A stretch of 64,000 nucleotides of DNA from Psychrosphaera ytuae (GCF_017638545.1 NZ_CP072110.1:1922001-1986000), one strand, 5' to 3'; shown: positions 47,446-57,846, counted from the stretch's first letter. Notes: generated by a model from the sequence alone, not told the origin. Made by a program: numbers and translations.

Positions 47446-47895
47446 TTATAGGTATTCGTCTGCGTTCCAGTTACCGATGTCATCTTCGGTACCTGCTTCT
47501 CCATCAGGACCCATAGAGAACAAATCATATACGCCCATTTCACCAGGACTAACTAGCTGGTACTCGTTACCCCATTTATCCACAGGAACTTTTTTAAGGT
47601 AGCCTTGCTCTGGATAATTACGTGGAATAGGTTCGATTTCTGGACGTGTCACTAACGCTTCTAAACCTTGTTCTGTAGTCGGATACATGCCACCTTTTAG
47701 CTTGTACATGTCCAACGTTGACTCCAAGTTACGAATTTCAATCGCGGTACTTTGGATCTTGGCATCGTCGGTCTGGCCCATCAAATTAGGAACGACTAGT
47801 CCAGCAATCATGCCTAAAATGGCGATTACGATCATGACTTCTAATAACGTAAAACCACGTTGTGTCACTTTTTGACTAGATTGATATTTTTTCAC
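47446..47895 (-). CDS. gspG: type II secretion major pseudopilin GspG (GTG start)
   Basis: 149 aa from GTG at 47895, six bases after GGAG. A TTG five codons upstream runs through that site and is rejected. Leader VKKYQSSQKVTQRG precedes FTLLEVMIVIAILGMIAGLV. The GGMYPTTEQGLEALV block and the C-terminal calcium loop with GTEDDIGNWNADEY are intact. It forms the pseudopilus shaft. Confidence 0.94.
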   Translation of the reverse strand: MKKYQSSQKVTQRGFTLLEVMIVIAILGMIAGLVVPNLMGQTDDAKIQSTAIEIRNLESTLDMYKLKGGMYPTTEQGLEALVTRPEIEPIPRNYPEQGYLKKVPVDKWGNEYQLVSPGEMGVYDLFSMGPDGEAGTEDDIGNWNADEYL

Positions 47896-47935
47896 TGCAT
47901 GCTCCGTCAATATTTCTATAAATTTTTATTATTAA

Positions 47936-49156
47936 TTACATACCCACTAGGGTATTCATCTGCATTATCGGCTGAAGTATGGCCATTAAAATAAACATTA
48001 CCATACCTGCCATAACAAACACGATCATTGGTGTAAGTAACCCCAAACTAATTTTTAGTGTCGCGTCCATTTCATTATCTTGGTTATCCGCTGCACGAGC
48101 CAGCATATGCTCTAACTCACCAGACTTTTCACCGCTGCCAATCATGTGGATCATCATAGGTGGAAAAATTTTTGTTTGTTGTAGTGAGTTTTTTAACGAC
48201 GCACCTTCTCGAACCGCATCAGCCGCATCCGATACACCTTTTTGAATATACGTATTAGTCAAAACCTGGCCAGAAATACGCATTCCTTCCAAGATAGGCA
48301 CTGCACTTGACGTCAAAATACTCAAGGTTCTAGCAAAACGCGCTGTATTTACTCCCAATACGACTCGTCCCACAAGAGGTAAGTTCAATAACAAACGATC
48401 AAATTTAAGACGTAAACTCGGTCTTTTTAACAACCTTTCAAATAAAACTGAAAAACCCAAAATACCAATAACTACAAAGATGCCGTATTCAGTTATAAAG
48501 TCACTTAAGTCCAATAAAAACTGGGTTGAACCCGGTAAAGCCGCCCCTGAGTCAATAAACTGACCGACAATTTGCGGTACTACTGACGTTAACAAAAAGG
48601 CGACAATACCTATTGCGGCAAGCGTCAACATAATAGGGTAAACCATAGCTTGTGTAAGTTGGCTCTTTGTTGCTTGGCGCTGTTCGGTGTAGTCTGCTAA
48701 TCGATTCAGTACTTCGTCTAAGTGACCCGACTTCTCACCGGCCGCCACCATTGACCGAAACAACTTATCGAATATATACGGAAACTCTTTCATTCCATCC
48801 GCTAAGGTATAACCCTCAACGACTTTTGAACGAATAGCCATAATAGTGCGTTTAAGGCGAGGTTTGTCACACTGCTCAGCCACCGCTAATAAGGCGGCCT
48901 CGATGGTTAGTGCTGAGCCTACCAAAGTCGCTAACTGACGAGTGATCAACGCTAAGTCTGTGGTAGAGACTTTAGGTTGAAAAAGTTGAAAACCCGCTGA
49001 GTCTTGTTGCTCTTTTTGCGTAGCTTTGTTGACTTCAATTGGTACTAAGCCTTTATCACGCAATTGTTGGCGAATTTGCTTAGAAGTATCCGCTTCTAAA
49101 ATACCTTTAACCGACTTACCTTTGGCGTTTAGTGCCTTGTATTCAAACGCAGCCAT
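47936..49156 (-). CDS. gspF: type II secretion inner-membrane protein GspF
   Basis: 406 aa. Two T2SSF cytoplasmic domains (about 70-195 and 273-395), each with a GEKSG motif (SMVAAGEKSGHLDEV; HMIGSGEKSGELEHM), alternate with three membrane segments. The N-terminus MAAFEYKALNAKGKSVKG is typical. It is the platform protein linking GspE to the pseudopilus. It shares one base with gspE. Confidence 0.96.
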   Translation of the reverse strand: MAAFEYKALNAKGKSVKGILEADTSKQIRQQLRDKGLVPIEVNKATQKEQQDSAGFQLFQPKVSTTDLALITRQLATLVGSALTIEAALLAVAEQCDKPRLKRTIMAIRSKVVEGYTLADGMKEFPYIFDKLFRSMVAAGEKSGHLDEVLNRLADYTEQRQATKSQLTQAMVYPIMLTLAAIGIVAFLLTSVVPQIVGQFIDSGAALPGSTQFLLDLSDFITEYGIFVVIGILGFSVLFERLLKRPSLRLKFDRLLLNLPLVGRVVLGVNTARFARTLSILTSSAVPILEGMRISGQVLTNTYIQKGVSDAADAVREGASLKNSLQQTKIFPPMMIHMIGSGEKSGELEHMLARAADNQDNEMDATLKISLGLLTPMIVFVMAGMVMFILMAILQPIMQMNTLVGM

Positions 49157-50736
49157 TAGTTATCCTCGCGCGTCACTCGTAATACTTCTTCGAGCGTCGT
49201 AATACCGGCTTTAACCTTACTGATACCATCATCTCTGATGCTAGGGACATTTGCTCTGGCGTATTTTTCGATGGCTTGTTCGCCGTGGCCGTTATGGATG
49301 AGTTCGCGGACTTGCTCATCGACCGTCAACAGCTCGTGGATACCAACACGACCGCGATAGCCACTGAAATTACATTTGTCACACCCTTTTGGATGATAAA
49401 TAGTGGCCGTCTCAAACTCTGCTAAGCCCAATAGTTGACGCTCTGACTGATCAGGATTAACAGCCTCTTTACAGTCTGAACATAACGTTCTCACCAATCG
49501 CTGAGACAACACTGCTAACAAGCTAGAGGAAAGCAAGAATGGCTCAATGCCCATGTCTTCCATACGTGTAATCGCACCCGAAGCTGTATTAGTGTGTAAT
49601 GTCGAAATAACTAAGTGACCCGTCAAACTTGCTTGTACTGCAATTTCCGCAGTTTCTAAATCACGAATCTCACCAATCATAACTACGTCAGGGTCTTGAC
49701 GTAGAATTGCACGTAGACCACGGGCAAAGGTCATGTCGACTTTTGGGTTGACCTGAGTTTGGCCTATACCTGGTAGTTCATATTCGACAGGATCTTCAAC
49801 CGTTAAGATGTTTCTGTCTTTGCTATTAATATCAGACAAACCCGCATACAAAGTTGTACTTTTACCCGAACCCGTTGGACCGGTTACCAAAATGATTCCG
49901 TGGGGCTTGCGTAATAGCTGAGCAAACTTGGCTTCATTGGCTTGGTCCATACCTAAGTCTGACAAATTCAAACGCGCATTATTTTTGTCGAGCAAACGCA
50001 TTACCACGCGCTCGCCGTAAGTCGATGGCATGGTTGAAACACGAACATCAATTGCCCGCCCGGCTATTCGCAATGAAATACGACCATCTTGTGGAATTCG
50101 CTTTTCGGCAATATCTAACTGCGCCATGACTTTAATACGCGACACGAGTAATGACGCCAGTTTGCGATTTGGTGACAATACCTCACGCAACACACCATCA
50201 ACACGGAACCTAATCACTAAAGACTTTTCAAAGGTTTCGATATGAATATCCGATGCGCCCTCTTTAATAGCTTCAGATAACGTTGCATTGATCAATTTGA
50301 TGATCGGTGCATCATCTTCACTTTCTAAAAGGTCTTCAGTACCTGGTAGCTCTTCTGCGATAGAGAACAAGTCAACTTCGTTACCTATGTCTTCCATTAA
50401 CTGTTGAGTTTCGGAGGCATTGCGCTGGTATACCTGTTCGATAGTGATATCAAACTCTTCGTCAGAAATTATTCGAAACGGCAATGCTTCGCCCAATCGT
50501 CGTCGTGTTTCTAACAATGCTGGCATTTCTGTAGTTGATTTAATCAAAAGCTCTGGCTGCTCTGAACTATAAGAAATCATCACCCCAAAGCGCTTGGCAA
50601 AACCAAAAGGCAAACGGGCATGAGTCGAAGTTTGCTCTGCCTCTTCTGATTCGATGTTAGTCGAGTCGTGTATCTGCTCGTCAGTATCTTGCGGCAATAC
50701 GGCCTGAACTAATTTTTCAGTTGAATCGTCTTGCAT
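49156..50736 (-). CDS. gspE: type II secretion ATPase GspE
   Basis: 526 aa. N-terminal domain, Walker A GPTGSGKST at 286-294, Asp box ILTVEDPVEY, Walker B region VVMIGEIRD at 351-359, His box LTGHLVISTLHTN. A tetracysteine zinc site is at Cys419, Cys422, Cys452 and Cys455. It hydrolyses ATP at the inner membrane to drive pseudopilus assembly. It shares one base with gspD and one with gspF. Confidence 0.97.
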   Translation of the reverse strand: MQDDSTEKLVQAVLPQDTDEQIHDSTNIESEEAEQTSTHARLPFGFAKRFGVMISYSSEQPELLIKSTTEMPALLETRRRLGEALPFRIISDEEFDITIEQVYQRNASETQQLMEDIGNEVDLFSIAEELPGTEDLLESEDDAPIIKLINATLSEAIKEGASDIHIETFEKSLVIRFRVDGVLREVLSPNRKLASLLVSRIKVMAQLDIAEKRIPQDGRISLRIAGRAIDVRVSTMPSTYGERVVMRLLDKNNARLNLSDLGMDQANEAKFAQLLRKPHGIILVTGPTGSGKSTTLYAGLSDINSKDRNILTVEDPVEYELPGIGQTQVNPKVDMTFARGLRAILRQDPDVVMIGEIRDLETAEIAVQASLTGHLVISTLHTNTASGAITRMEDMGIEPFLLSSSLLAVLSQRLVRTLCSDCKEAVNPDQSERQLLGLAEFETATIYHPKGCDKCNFSGYRGRVGIHELLTVDEQVRELIHNGHGEQAIEKYARANVPSIRDDGISKVKAGITTLEEVLRVTREDN

Positions 50737-52925
50737 TAGTCTTGTCCGCGTTTTGAGCCTGACTTGTCAGCGCCTTTGTCCGATTCTGCTGGCTTAGGCA
50801 AGGTCGAAGGGGTCGAACCTTGCTCTTGCTGTTTCATGTACTCTTCAAAACTTGGTGGTAACGAAAGGTCATCGTTCCACTCTTCAAGCACAGGCTGATC
50901 TGTCATTGGCATAAGCTCAATACCATCTTCATCTTCTTTAATTTGCTGTGCTCGCATGTAATTGTATTTGCGCTGGCTAATATCTAAGGCGCTACGACCA
51001 TCACGTAATATCTGTGGACGGATAAACACCATCAAATTACGCTTGCGTTTCGTTGTACCAGTCGATCTGAACAAATGCCCTAAAATCGGAATATCTCCTA
51101 GAAGTGGTACTTTCGAAACACTTTCTTGAACATCTTCATCAATTAACCCACCAATGACAATCGTACCGCCATCTTCCGCTAGTACATTGGTTTTAATCGA
51201 ACGCTTGTTGATTCCTACATCAACACCAACGGCACCACTTACACTTGATACCTCTTGCTCAATTAATAACTGAATCGCTGAGCCTTCATTAATTTGCGGC
51301 GTTACTTTAAGTTTGATACCGACTTCTTTGCGGTCTACTTGCTGGAATGGGTTAGAGTTATTCGAACTCGCGGTAGAACCAGTTAAAATCGCAATTTCAG
51401 AACCCACCAAAATAGACGCTTCTTCGTTATCGATAGTAGTGATTGAAGGTGTCGCAAGGATGTTAGTGTTAGTGTTGTTGCGTACCGCTTGTAACACCAT
51501 ACCCCAATCTCCTTTGACAATGCCGGTGGCAAAACCAGTTACACCACTTAATACTTGAGCTAGAGCCGTCGGGTCACCTTCAACTCGTTTGGTTACCTCT
51601 TGAGTAATTGGCGCACCCTCTGAGTTATATGTATTAATAAACTCCTGAGTTTCTCTGTCACGAGCAACGTACGCAGCACCAGCAATAGAGGTAATTGGTG
51701 TCACACCGTTATTGTATTGGGTAAAGCCAAACTCTTCTGAGCCCCACTGAATACCTAAATTAATACCGTCACTTTCAAATACCTCAACAATGATTGCTTC
51801 AACAAGTACTTGCTGACGACGGACGTCTAATTGGCGAATGATCTGCTCTAACGAGCGCATCATGTCTGGTTCGGCATTAATGACTAAAGAATTAGAATCT
51901 GGGTGTGCTTGGATAGAATAATCGCGTTTTGAAGCACTTGAACGAGTACGAGTAGTCGCTTGATTACTACCACCTTGAGTATCTGCGGCTAAAGAATCTG
52001 ATACACCTGTAAGAACTTGCACCACTTCTTCTGCATTAGCGTATTTTAAGTAGTACACCTTTGTATTACCCGTAGACTCAAGCTCAGAATCTAAGCGCTT
52101 GATAAGTTCGATGACTTTGTCACGAGCTTCACGCTCACCAGTAACTATGACGCTGTTAGTGCGGTCATCTGCGACAACTTTTGGGATCAAAAAATCTGGC
52201 TGAGTTTTGTTGGCTGCGGCGCTTTTATAAATACTGTCAACGATTCGGACCATTTCGCCGGCAGAAGCAAATTCCAACTTCACGATGACCACTTTTTGGT
52301 CACCTGCAGTATCAACTCGATTAATAATGTCAGCCATGCGATTCACCATCGCCGCTGAACCCGTCACCATTACAACATTGGCTGGCTCATAGTGGACTAC
52401 ATGGCCACTACCTGACTGATCGCTTAGCTGGCGCAATAATGGTGAAAGCTCACGTACAGAGACATTTTTAACTTGTACAACACGCGTTACCATTTCATCG
52501 CCCTTACCAGGCGCTTCATCAGTGACAACTGGTGTAGGCGAGCTTTTGGCGTCTTTTGCTCTAACAACTTTGAGAATACCGTCACCCATGTCAATGACTG
52601 CATAGCCATAAACCTGAAGCACGTTCAAAAAGAAATGGTAATACTGCTCTTCGGTTAATAAATCGTAGGAACGGACATTGACCTTGCCGCGTACGCCAGG
52701 ATCGATAATGATGGTTTTCTTTAAAATTTTGCCAACGATATTAATAAATTCATTAATATCGGTGCCTTTGAAGTTTGGTGAATATTGAGTTGCTTTTGCG
52801 ACTGGTGCTGTCATCGCAGTCGTTAGCAAACCAAGAGATAACAAAGCAGAAAATACCGTTACTTTCATAGAGCGACCCATTGTCGATCCGCTATGCGGCG
52901 TTGATTCTGTAGTAAAAAGTGCCAT
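50736..52925 (-). CDS. gspD: type II secretion outer-membrane secretin GspD
   Basis: 729 aa. A 19-residue extension precedes a conventional signal peptide that could also start at residue 16 or 20 (MKVTVFSALLSLGLLTTAM), so the exact start is uncertain. N0 domain (NFKGTDINEFINIVGKILKK), N1 to N3 domains, and the secretin core with VPLLGDIPILGHLFR follow. The C-terminus is a Gln/Ser/Lys-rich tail as in S-domain secretins; the pilotin is not encoded nearby. It forms the outer-membrane gate. Confidence 0.97.
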   Translation of the reverse strand: MALFTTESTPHSGSTMGRSMKVTVFSALLSLGLLTTAMTAPVAKATQYSPNFKGTDINEFINIVGKILKKTIIIDPGVRGKVNVRSYDLLTEEQYYHFFLNVLQVYGYAVIDMGDGILKVVRAKDAKSSPTPVVTDEAPGKGDEMVTRVVQVKNVSVRELSPLLRQLSDQSGSGHVVHYEPANVVMVTGSAAMVNRMADIINRVDTAGDQKVVIVKLEFASAGEMVRIVDSIYKSAAANKTQPDFLIPKVVADDRTNSVIVTGEREARDKVIELIKRLDSELESTGNTKVYYLKYANAEEVVQVLTGVSDSLAADTQGGSNQATTRTRSSASKRDYSIQAHPDSNSLVINAEPDMMRSLEQIIRQLDVRRQQVLVEAIIVEVFESDGINLGIQWGSEEFGFTQYNNGVTPITSIAGAAYVARDRETQEFINTYNSEGAPITQEVTKRVEGDPTALAQVLSGVTGFATGIVKGDWGMVLQAVRNNTNTNILATPSITTIDNEEASILVGSEIAILTGSTASSNNSNPFQQVDRKEVGIKLKVTPQINEGSAIQLLIEQEVSSVSGAVGVDVGINKRSIKTNVLAEDGGTIVIGGLIDEDVQESVSKVPLLGDIPILGHLFRSTGTTKRKRNLMVFIRPQILRDGRSALDISQRKYNYMRAQQIKEDEDGIELMPMTDQPVLEEWNDDLSLPPSFEEYMKQQEQGSTPSTLPKPAESDKGADKSGSKRGQD

Positions 52926-52944
52926 TTAATCAAAACTCCAAGGC

Positions 52945-53988
52945 TTACAAAGCCAAAATTATTTGTACTGGTGAACCGTCGCGAAGCACAGTGATGTTCG
53001 CTTCAGTTATCTCGCGCAGTTCACGCATTAACGTCAATGCCTGACGCATATCCGTTAAGTCATATCCATTAATCTCAACCGCCAAATCATTGTGTAATAG
53101 ACCTGCGCGTTGAAATAAACTCGGGTCTTTACCCGGTCTGAGACGATAACCCAATAGTTCACCACCTTGTCTCTGTGGTGTGATATTGATGTAATCTAAT
53201 AGTTGTTTTGGGTCTTCAAAGAGTTGTTCTCTTTGCTCCCGTAATTCTTCTGATAATTCAGTATCTTCGGATTTATCTAAACGCTTTGGCTTAGCATCAC
53301 GTTGCAGAGCGGTTTGACCGGGTCCCGCTTGAGAGCGAAACCTGCGTTTGTTCATATCAGGGGTTCTTTCTTCACCTGGTGGGTGTGCAACGCGTATTGC
53401 ATCGACATTAATATTGTCTTTTAGTTCATCGGCCGAACCAGGAATCGTAGTAGAATACTCAATTCCTTCTAACATTAGTGTCTCGTATCCTGCCCCAACC
53501 GACAGAATTACTCGGTCTAATAAAATCTGATCTACCTTGGCGGACGTGCTTTCAATTGTGTCGCCAATTCCATAAGTGCTTTGAGAGTTTCGGCTTTCAA
53601 TAATTGCCACTGACGTATCTGAGGTGTTACTGCTGTTATCAGCGACTATCCCGGTAAGTGTAAGATTAAGGCGTGTTTTGGGGGCGACAGTGGTTTGTTG
53701 TTTTGGTTCTGGCTTAGTCGTTTTGACTTGCTCTTTACCAAATACGTTAAGCGCGATCAGGGATGAAACATCAACTCTTGATGCTGAAGTAGTAGATTGA
53801 CCAGAATCAACCGCCATAGGACGAATAACACCATGACTGACAGGCTGCGAAAAAAACTGCCACGCCGTAAACGCGACAAGATAAGCACTGTAAATCACAA
53901 GGATAACAGTGAGTATTTTAGCAACCAAAGCTTGTGGTATTTTTTTGAGTGTATGACTTATCTGCTCAACCAAGCGAGAAGACTCCAT
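52945..53988 (-). CDS. gspC: type II secretion system protein C
   Basis: 347 aa. One membrane segment (about 19-42, LVAKILTVILVIYSAYLVAF), a homology region (LNLTLTGIVADN; AIIESRNSQSTYGIGDTI) and a C-terminal PDZ domain (LLGYRLRPGKDPSLFQRAGL). It connects the inner platform to GspD and helps select substrates. First gene of gspC-N. The PDZ rather than coiled-coil C-terminus is the common form. Confidence 0.96.
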   Translation of the reverse strand: MESSRLVEQISHTLKKIPQALVAKILTVILVIYSAYLVAFTAWQFFSQPVSHGVIRPMAVDSGQSTTSASRVDVSSLIALNVFGKEQVKTTKPEPKQQTTVAPKTRLNLTLTGIVADNSSNTSDTSVAIIESRNSQSTYGIGDTIESTSAKVDQILLDRVILSVGAGYETLMLEGIEYSTTIPGSADELKDNINVDAIRVAHPPGEERTPDMNKRRFRSQAGPGQTALQRDAKPKRLDKSEDTELSEELREQREQLFEDPKQLLDYINITPQRQGGELLGYRLRPGKDPSLFQRAGLLHNDLAVEINGYDLTDMRQALTLMRELREITEANITVLRDGSPVQIILAL

Positions 53989-54171
53989 TTATTATTATTC
54001 TCCAAGCAGTACTGCGATTTTTTTGCCGGCGCTTACCCTACCAAACTAGTAAGTAAAAAGCTTGAGTCCTTGACTAAAAAATCGAGTATAACCCTTCAAG
54101 TAGTGTAAAATCACTACCTATGATAAAATCTACGCGTTTTAACGGCACATTTAACATAACTGAAACATAAC

Positions 54172-54567
54172 ATGGCAGATTCAAAAGTTCGATTAGATAA
54201 ATGGTTGTGGGCTGCACGTTTTTTTAAAACTCGTTCCATAGCTACTGACATGATCAATGGCGGAAAAGTTCACTACAATGGCCAAAGATGTAAAGCTTCT
54301 AAAGCAGTTGATGTCGGGGCCGAAGTAAAAATTCGCCAAGGTTTTGATGACAAAGTGGTGATAATTAAAGAAGTATCCGACAAACGTCGTAACTTTACCA
54401 TCGCTCAAACCCTGTACGAAGAAACCCAAGCCAGTATCGAACACCGTGAAAAACAAGCCCTTGCGCGGCAATCAAGTGCGGCTATTTCACCTCGTCCTGA
54501 CAGTAAGCCAGACAAAAAACAACGCCGTACTCTATTGAATTTAAAAAACTCAGACTTATTTGAGTAA
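54172..54567 (+). CDS. hslR: heat shock protein 15 (Hsp15)
   Basis: 131 aa (E. coli 133). The S4 domain at about 8-68 has VRLDKWLWAARFFKTRS and GGKVHYNGQRCKASK, followed by a basic C-terminal helix. It binds stalled 50S subunits with nascent chains. It is followed after 32 bp by hslO, the E. coli gene order. No heat-shock sigma promoter was evident upstream. Confidence 0.94.
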   Translation: MADSKVRLDKWLWAARFFKTRSIATDMINGGKVHYNGQRCKASKAVDVGAEVKIRQGFDDKVVIIKEVSDKRRNFTIAQTLYEETQASIEHREKQALARQSSAAISPRPDSKPDKKQRRTLLNLKNSDLFE

Positions 54568-54599
54568 CCTTGACTTAGACCCTATTGGATTACATTTAA

Positions 54600-55493
54600 A
54601 TGACTGAATCTAAAAAAGCAGATTTATTACACAGATACTTATTTGAGGACCACCACGTTCGCGGTGAGTTAGTCCAAATTTCAGATGCGTTTTCTGAAAT
54701 GCTCAAAAACCATAACTATCCCAATGTAGTGAAACGCATTTTGGGTGAACTTTTATCTGCCACTTCGCTTTTAACTGCGACGTTAAAGTTTGAAGGTGAC
54801 ATCAGTGTTCAAATACAAGGTGACGGTCCACTGAGCTATGCTGTTGTTAATGGCGATCACAACCAGACAATGCGCGCAGTCGCTAAATATGCCGAAGATA
54901 TTCAAGAAGGCACAGTTCAAGATCTGATTGGGTCTGGATTCATGGTTATTACTATCGCGCCAGAAGGTGGTGAACGCTATCAAGGTGTTGCGGCACTTGA
55001 TAAACCAACTCTTGCTGAGTGTATCGAAGAGTATTTCGAAACTTCAGAGCAGTTAAAAACTCGAGTGTGGTTGGCAACTGACGTGAACGATCAACAATGT
55101 TCAACAGCCGGAATGCTATTGCAAGTCCTTCCTGTTGAAGAAAAAGCCAAACAAGACTTTGTTCATTTAGAGGCATTGACTAACACTATCACAGATAAAG
55201 AATTGTTGGAGCTTGACCCTGAGCAAGTGCTAATTCGTTTGTATCACGAAGACAATCCGCAAATGTTTCAGCCTCAGCCAATTTCATACAACTGCGGCTG
55301 TAGCCGTGAGAAAACGGGTAATGCGATCCTTAAATTAGCTTATGACGATGCTAAAGCACTCGTTGAAGAGCGCGGTAACATCGAAATCACCTGTCAATTC
55401 TGTTTAACTCAATACGAATTTGATGAAATTGACGTTGAAGCGATATTTCGCGGCACTAACGGCTTAGAAAACGACACCGACAACGTCAACTAA
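54600..55493 (+). CDS. hslO: redox-regulated chaperone Hsp33
   Basis: 297 aa. The C-terminal zinc centre has Cys232, Cys234, Cys265 and Cys268 (CGC ... CQFC), the exact E. coli numbering. The N-terminal domain has LSATSLLTATLKFEGDISVQ. The holdase is switched on by oxidation and unfolding. It is second in the hslR-hslO pair. Confidence 0.96.
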   Translation: MTESKKADLLHRYLFEDHHVRGELVQISDAFSEMLKNHNYPNVVKRILGELLSATSLLTATLKFEGDISVQIQGDGPLSYAVVNGDHNQTMRAVAKYAEDIQEGTVQDLIGSGFMVITIAPEGGERYQGVAALDKPTLAECIEEYFETSEQLKTRVWLATDVNDQQCSTAGMLLQVLPVEEKAKQDFVHLEALTNTITDKELLELDPEQVLIRLYHEDNPQMFQPQPISYNCGCSREKTGNAILKLAYDDAKALVEERGNIEITCQFCLTQYEFDEIDVEAIFRGTNGLENDTDNVN

Positions 55494-55534
55494 TCCGCAG
55501 ACCTGGCTGTTCTGCTTTGAGCGGCCAGGCGTTA

Positions 55535-56053
55535 TTATTCAGCAAGTAAATATGCTACCGCTTTTTCTATTTTCTTTTCGTCTCCCGTTATAAAACCTCG
55601 GTGAACAAGCCGAATCACTCCTTTTTTGTCGATATAAAATGCCGTAGGCATTGCATTGATATTGGCTTTTTTTAATAACTTTTGATTATCCAATACAACG
55701 GGGTAACTAACAGGGTGTTTGTTAGCAAACTCTTTGCCTTTTTCCGGATTAAAATCAACGTTAACTGCAATAACTGTAAATCCTTGGTCTTTATAGCGTT
55801 TATAAATATCATCCAATAAAGGAAACGATTGAATACAGGGTTTGCACCAGCTCGCCCAAAAATCAAAATACACCACCTTACCTCGAAGGTCCGCTAAGTT
55901 AATTTCTCCTTCTCCGTTTAACAGTGGCAAAGTTAAATCTTCAATTGTGCTTCCTTGTTGCCAAGGATCTCCCTTAGCGTAAGAAAGTGTCGAGAAACTA
56001 AAAAAACCGACGAGCAGGCTAGTCAATGCGATGAGTTTGATAGGTAATGACAT
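55535..56053 (-). CDS. TlpA-family thioredoxin-like exported protein
   Basis: 172 aa. A signal peptide of about 26 residues (ends TLSYA) is followed by a thioredoxin fold with the WASWCKPC active site (Cys70 and Cys73). The cis-Pro region reads NAMPTAFYIDKKG. It is probably a periplasmic disulfide reductase of the TlpA/ResA type; the partner is unknown. Convergent with hslO, and divergent from the M28 peptidase gene. Confidence 0.85.
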   Translation of the reverse strand: MSLPIKLIALTSLLVGFFSFSTLSYAKGDPWQQGSTIEDLTLPLLNGEGEINLADLRGKVVYFDFWASWCKPCIQSFPLLDDIYKRYKDQGFTVIAVNVDFNPEKGKEFANKHPVSYPVVLDNQKLLKKANINAMPTAFYIDKKGVIRLVHRGFITGDEKKIEKAVAYLLAE

Positions 56054-56199
56054 GGCTTTCCTTTATTATTTTTAAACCGTCGACTGTGTTCAACAATATG
56101 ACCCTTTCGGCTCAAATTAAGTTTCACTGGTCATTTTTAAAATATTGACTCACGTGTAAACTACAATACTGATTTCCATTCTAAAAGTAAGCAAAAAAC

Positions 56200-57846
56200 A
56201 TGAAAACGATACTAACAAGTGTTGGCTTAGCAATCGCTGTCGCGTTCACAACTGGCTGTACTGAAAAGCAAGTTGAGCAACCAGTTGATGTTGAAGTCGA
56301 ACAACCACGAATCAAAGCTCACTTAGAGTTTTTAGCGGACGACTTACTTGAGGGTCGTGATACAGGTAGTAAAGGCTACGAGCGTGCAGCGCTTTACGTG
56401 GCAACTGAATTTAAAAAAATGGGTTTAAAACCAGCGGGTGACGATGGCACGTATATGCAACAAGTTACTTTCCGCAAAGGCTTTTTGGACCAAAATAGCC
56501 CCAAAGCCGTGATCACCACTTCTGAAGGTGAAACTGAGATCAGCTACCCAAAACAGTTTTTAATGAGTGCAAACCTAGCAGAAACTGAGTCTAGCTTAAC
56601 GGCTGAGACTGTATTTGTAGGCTACGGTATCGTGTCAGAAGAGTTTGGTCACAACGATTACGAGGGCTTAGACGTAGAAGGTAAGATCGTCGTTACATTA
56701 CGTGGTCGCCCGGAAGCTTGGCCATCAGAAGAAGGCGCTCACTTAAACCGTGAGAAAAGCCGCTTTGCTGCTGAACATGGTGCTGTTGGGATGATTTCGC
56801 TTCACACACCAAAGCGCGAAGAAGTTCGCCCTTATACTACGGCATTAAACTATTTGAACGGCCCATCATTGCGCTGGGTTGATTCGGAAGGCAATCCGTT
56901 TGGTGGTTACGAAAACCTTAAAATGGGTGCCTACCTAAATATGGACGCAGCGAAAGTTTTATTCGCTGATGCGCCAGTGTCACTGGACGAAGTTTACAAG
57001 GCAGATACTGAAAATCAGCCGGTTAAGGGCTTTCCGTTAAACGCTACCGTTTCACTAGCATCAAAATCTAGTCATGAAGAAATCACTTCACCAAACGTAG
57101 TAGCAATTTTAGAAGGTTCTGATCCAAAGCTAAAAGATGAGTATGTCGTATTCACAGCTCACTTGGATCACATTGGATTATCTCGTGACGTTAGCAAAAA
57201 AGACCGTATTAACAATGGTGCAATGGATAATGCATCTGGTGTTTCTGTATTACTAGAGACTGCACGCGTGTTAAGTGAAGGTAAACCTTTGCGTCGTTCT
57301 GTGCTATTTACCGTTGTAACTGGTGAAGAAAAAGGCCTATTAGGTTCAAGCTACTACGCTAACAACCCAACGGTACCAGTTAATGACATGGTCGCTAACA
57401 TTAATTTAGATATGCCTGTACTACTGTATGATTTTGCGGACATCATTGCCTTTGGTGCAAACCACAGTTCAATGGGTGACGCTGTAGAACGCGCAGCTGC
57501 AAAACACGACATTAAATTGAGTCCAGACCCTATGCCAGAACAAGCGATCTTCACTCGTTCTGATCACTACAACTTCGTTAAACAAGGTGTTCCATCTGTG
57601 TTCTTAATGACAGGTTTCACTTCTAAAACCGAAGGAGAAGACGGTGGAAAAGTTTGGGGTGAGTTCTTCGCGAAACACTACCACCAGCCGAGTGACTCTT
57701 TAGACTTACCTATCAATTACAATTCAGCTGAGCTGTTCACCGAAATCAATATCAGTATTGGTAAAGAAGTGGCAAATGCAGACCAACGTCCAACTTGGAA
57801 TGCAGATAGTTTCTTTGGTAATACTTTTGGTAACAAAGATAAGTAA
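56200..57846 (+). CDS. M28 family metallopeptidase lipoprotein
   Basis: 548 aa. Lipobox FTTGC with Cys20 predicts a lipoprotein. A protease-associated domain insertion (about 130-260) precedes the M28 core: FTAHLDHIG, DNASGVSVLLETARVL, TGEEKGLLGS, and IFTRSDHYNFVKQGVPSVF supply the two-zinc ligands. It is a likely aminopeptidase acting at the cell envelope. It is monocistronic with its own terminator. Confidence 0.9.
   Translation: MKTILTSVGLAIAVAFTTGCTEKQVEQPVDVEVEQPRIKAHLEFLADDLLEGRDTGSKGYERAALYVATEFKKMGLKPAGDDGTYMQQVTFRKGFLDQNSPKAVITTSEGETEISYPKQFLMSANLAETESSLTAETVFVGYGIVSEEFGHNDYEGLDVEGKIVVTLRGRPEAWPSEEGAHLNREKSRFAAEHGAVGMISLHTPKREEVRPYTTALNYLNGPSLRWVDSEGNPFGGYENLKMGAYLNMDAAKVLFADAPVSLDEVYKADTENQPVKGFPLNATVSLASKSSHEEITSPNVVAILEGSDPKLKDEYVVFTAHLDHIGLSRDVSKKDRINNGAMDNASGVSVLLETARVLSEGKPLRRSVLFTVVTGEEKGLLGSSYYANNPTVPVNDMVANINLDMPVLLYDFADIIAFGANHSSMGDAVERAAAKHDIKLSPDPMPEQAIFTRSDHYNFVKQGVPSVFLMTGFTSKTEGEDGGKVWGEFFAKHYHQPSDSLDLPINYNSAELFTEINISIGKEVANADQRPTWNADSFFGNTFGNKDK

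Noticed and set aside
42081..53988. Horizontally acquired secretion island
   Set aside because: No integrase, tRNA target or base-composition break is visible; the cluster looks native to the lineage.
53989..54171. Heat-shock sigma promoter before hslR-hslO
   Set aside because: No CTTGAA / CCCAT pair at suitable spacing was found.
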